This document shows positions 7,642 to 7,906 of a stretch of 7,906 bases of DNA, piece after piece. Position numbers and translations under genes: made by a program. The notes under the pieces are model-generated. The model was given only the letters and a program-made list of their open reading frames with translations. It had not been told where the DNA came from and did not search any database. The stretch spans positions 1 to 7,906 of the forward strand of contig SMYQ01000041.1 of the NCBI GenBank assembly GCA_007050885.1. The letters run 5' to 3'. Each line of letters opens with the position of its first letter. The stretch's first letter is position 1. This stretch comes from Candidatus Bathyarchaeota archaeon. GTDB lineage: Archaea; Thermoproteota; Bathyarchaeia; 40CM-2-53-6; RBG-13-38-9.

Positions 7642-7706
7642 TTAGCTTAATTTAATATTAATCATGAGAATAATAGACTAGTTGTGTGATCAACAGATGG
7701 TGCAAG

Positions 7707-7722
7707 ATAGCGCGCGCGCTAT
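7707..7722. repeat. 16-base perfect palindrome with an alternating CG core
   Basis: ATAGCGCGCGCGCTAT is its own reverse complement. The core GCGCGCGCGC (7710-7719) is an alternating purine-pyrimidine run within very AT-rich DNA. It could be a binding site for a dimeric protein, a cruciform or Z-DNA-prone segment, or part of a terminator-like structure. The sequence alone does not decide. Confidence 0.75.
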
Positions 7723-7730
7723 TAATCCGT

Positions 7731-7747
7731 ATGTATCATAGATACAT
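7731..7747. repeat. Short stem-loop, 7-base arms and 3-base loop
   Basis: ATGTATC (7731-7737) and GATACAT (7741-7747) are exact inverted repeats around ATA. An overlapping alternative pairs ATCAT (7735-7739) with ATGAT (7746-7750). It starts 8 bases after the CG palindrome. The stem is AT-rich and weak, and no T run follows directly, so it does not look like a standard terminator. Confidence 0.55.
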
Positions 7748-7864
7748 GATAGACAAAAGACTAAATATTTGACTCTATTTTCATGAATTCTATTCACAAG
7801 GATCAACACTAGAATTATTTCTCAAATCCTCAATGAATACCATTTTTGTACTAAATTAGAACAG

Positions 7865-7873
7865 TTTTTATAA
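7865..7873 (+). promoter_or_regulatory. Possible TATA box for a gene beyond the right edge
   Basis: TTTTTATAA resembles the archaeal box A (TTTATA). Transcription would start near 7893-7898, so the gene would begin at or beyond the window end. No clear BRE precedes it, and AT-rich DNA produces such matches by chance. Confidence 0.3.
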
Positions 7874-7906
7874 CCCTTCATTCAATTCAGCTCCAAGATC
7901 ATTAGT

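Larger units (their letters stand above)
7642..7906. other. Non-coding right end, 265 bases
   Basis: I find no convincing protein gene in any frame; the longest start-to-stop frames I read on the plus strand are about 14 codons. The stretch is AT-rich apart from a GC-rich palindrome near 7707-7722. It holds that palindrome, a stem-loop just after it, and a TATA-like element near its end. On the minus strand one frame is open from the window edge for 12 codons to a TAA at 7868-7870. That could be the tail of a convergent gene or chance. No tRNA-like cloverleaf or C/D-box guide RNA pattern was recognised by eye. Confidence 0.5.

Noticed and set aside
7731..7772. 13-residue frame beginning MYHRYMIDKR
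   Set aside because: It has no ribosome binding site, is very short, and coincides with the stem-loop.
7868..7906. Minus-strand open frame from the window edge (12 codons then TAA) as the tail of a convergent gene
   Set aside because: It is too short to recognise any family. A frame this long is expected by chance, and the same bases also look like a plus-strand TATA box.

Overview
This window is archaeal, from an AT-rich genome. It opens inside the 3' half of the gene for RNA polymerase subunit B. It continues with an intact, unsplit subunit A gene, ribosomal protein L30e and a short two-KH NusA. This is the classic archaeal rpoB-rpoA-rpl30e-nusA transcription/translation cluster, with genes spaced from -1 to +4 bases. 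A T-rich stretch then closes the cluster. It is followed by ftr, the formylmethanofuran:tetrahydromethanopterin formyltransferase, and, 14 bases later, by a secreted or surface-anchored DNRLRE-domain protein. The last 265 bases hold no convincing gene, but contain a GC-rich perfect palindrome, a neighbouring stem-loop and a possible promoter facing out of the window.

Two features constrain the lineage. Subunit A is one 1274-residue chain containing both the A' and A'' parts, whereas most archaea, including the classical euryarchaeal methanogens, encode these in two genes. The same DNA also carries Ftr, which belongs to the methanofuran/tetrahydromethanopterin C1 pathway (methanogenesis, methanotrophy or an archaeal Wood-Ljungdahl branch). 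Ammonia-oxidising Thaumarchaeota have the unsplit subunit but, to my knowledge, lack this pathway. The combination best fits an uncultivated lineage such as Bathyarchaeota (MCG) or a relative in the TACK or Asgard groups. This is an inference, and no rRNA is present to confirm it.

Layout: 1-5673 is the informational operon (rpoB 3' end, rpoA, rpl30e, nusA), probably one transcript. 5674-5755 is a terminator/promoter gap. 5756-7641 is a likely second transcription unit (ftr plus the surface protein). 7642-7906 is non-coding with secondary-structure elements. In many archaea rps12 and rps7 follow nusA; here they do not.

I see no mobile element, CRISPR array, tRNA or rRNA, and no clearly new molecular system. 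The points most worth checking are the unsplit RpoA beside a C1-pathway gene, the ftr/surface-protein pairing, and the palindrome cluster at the right end.
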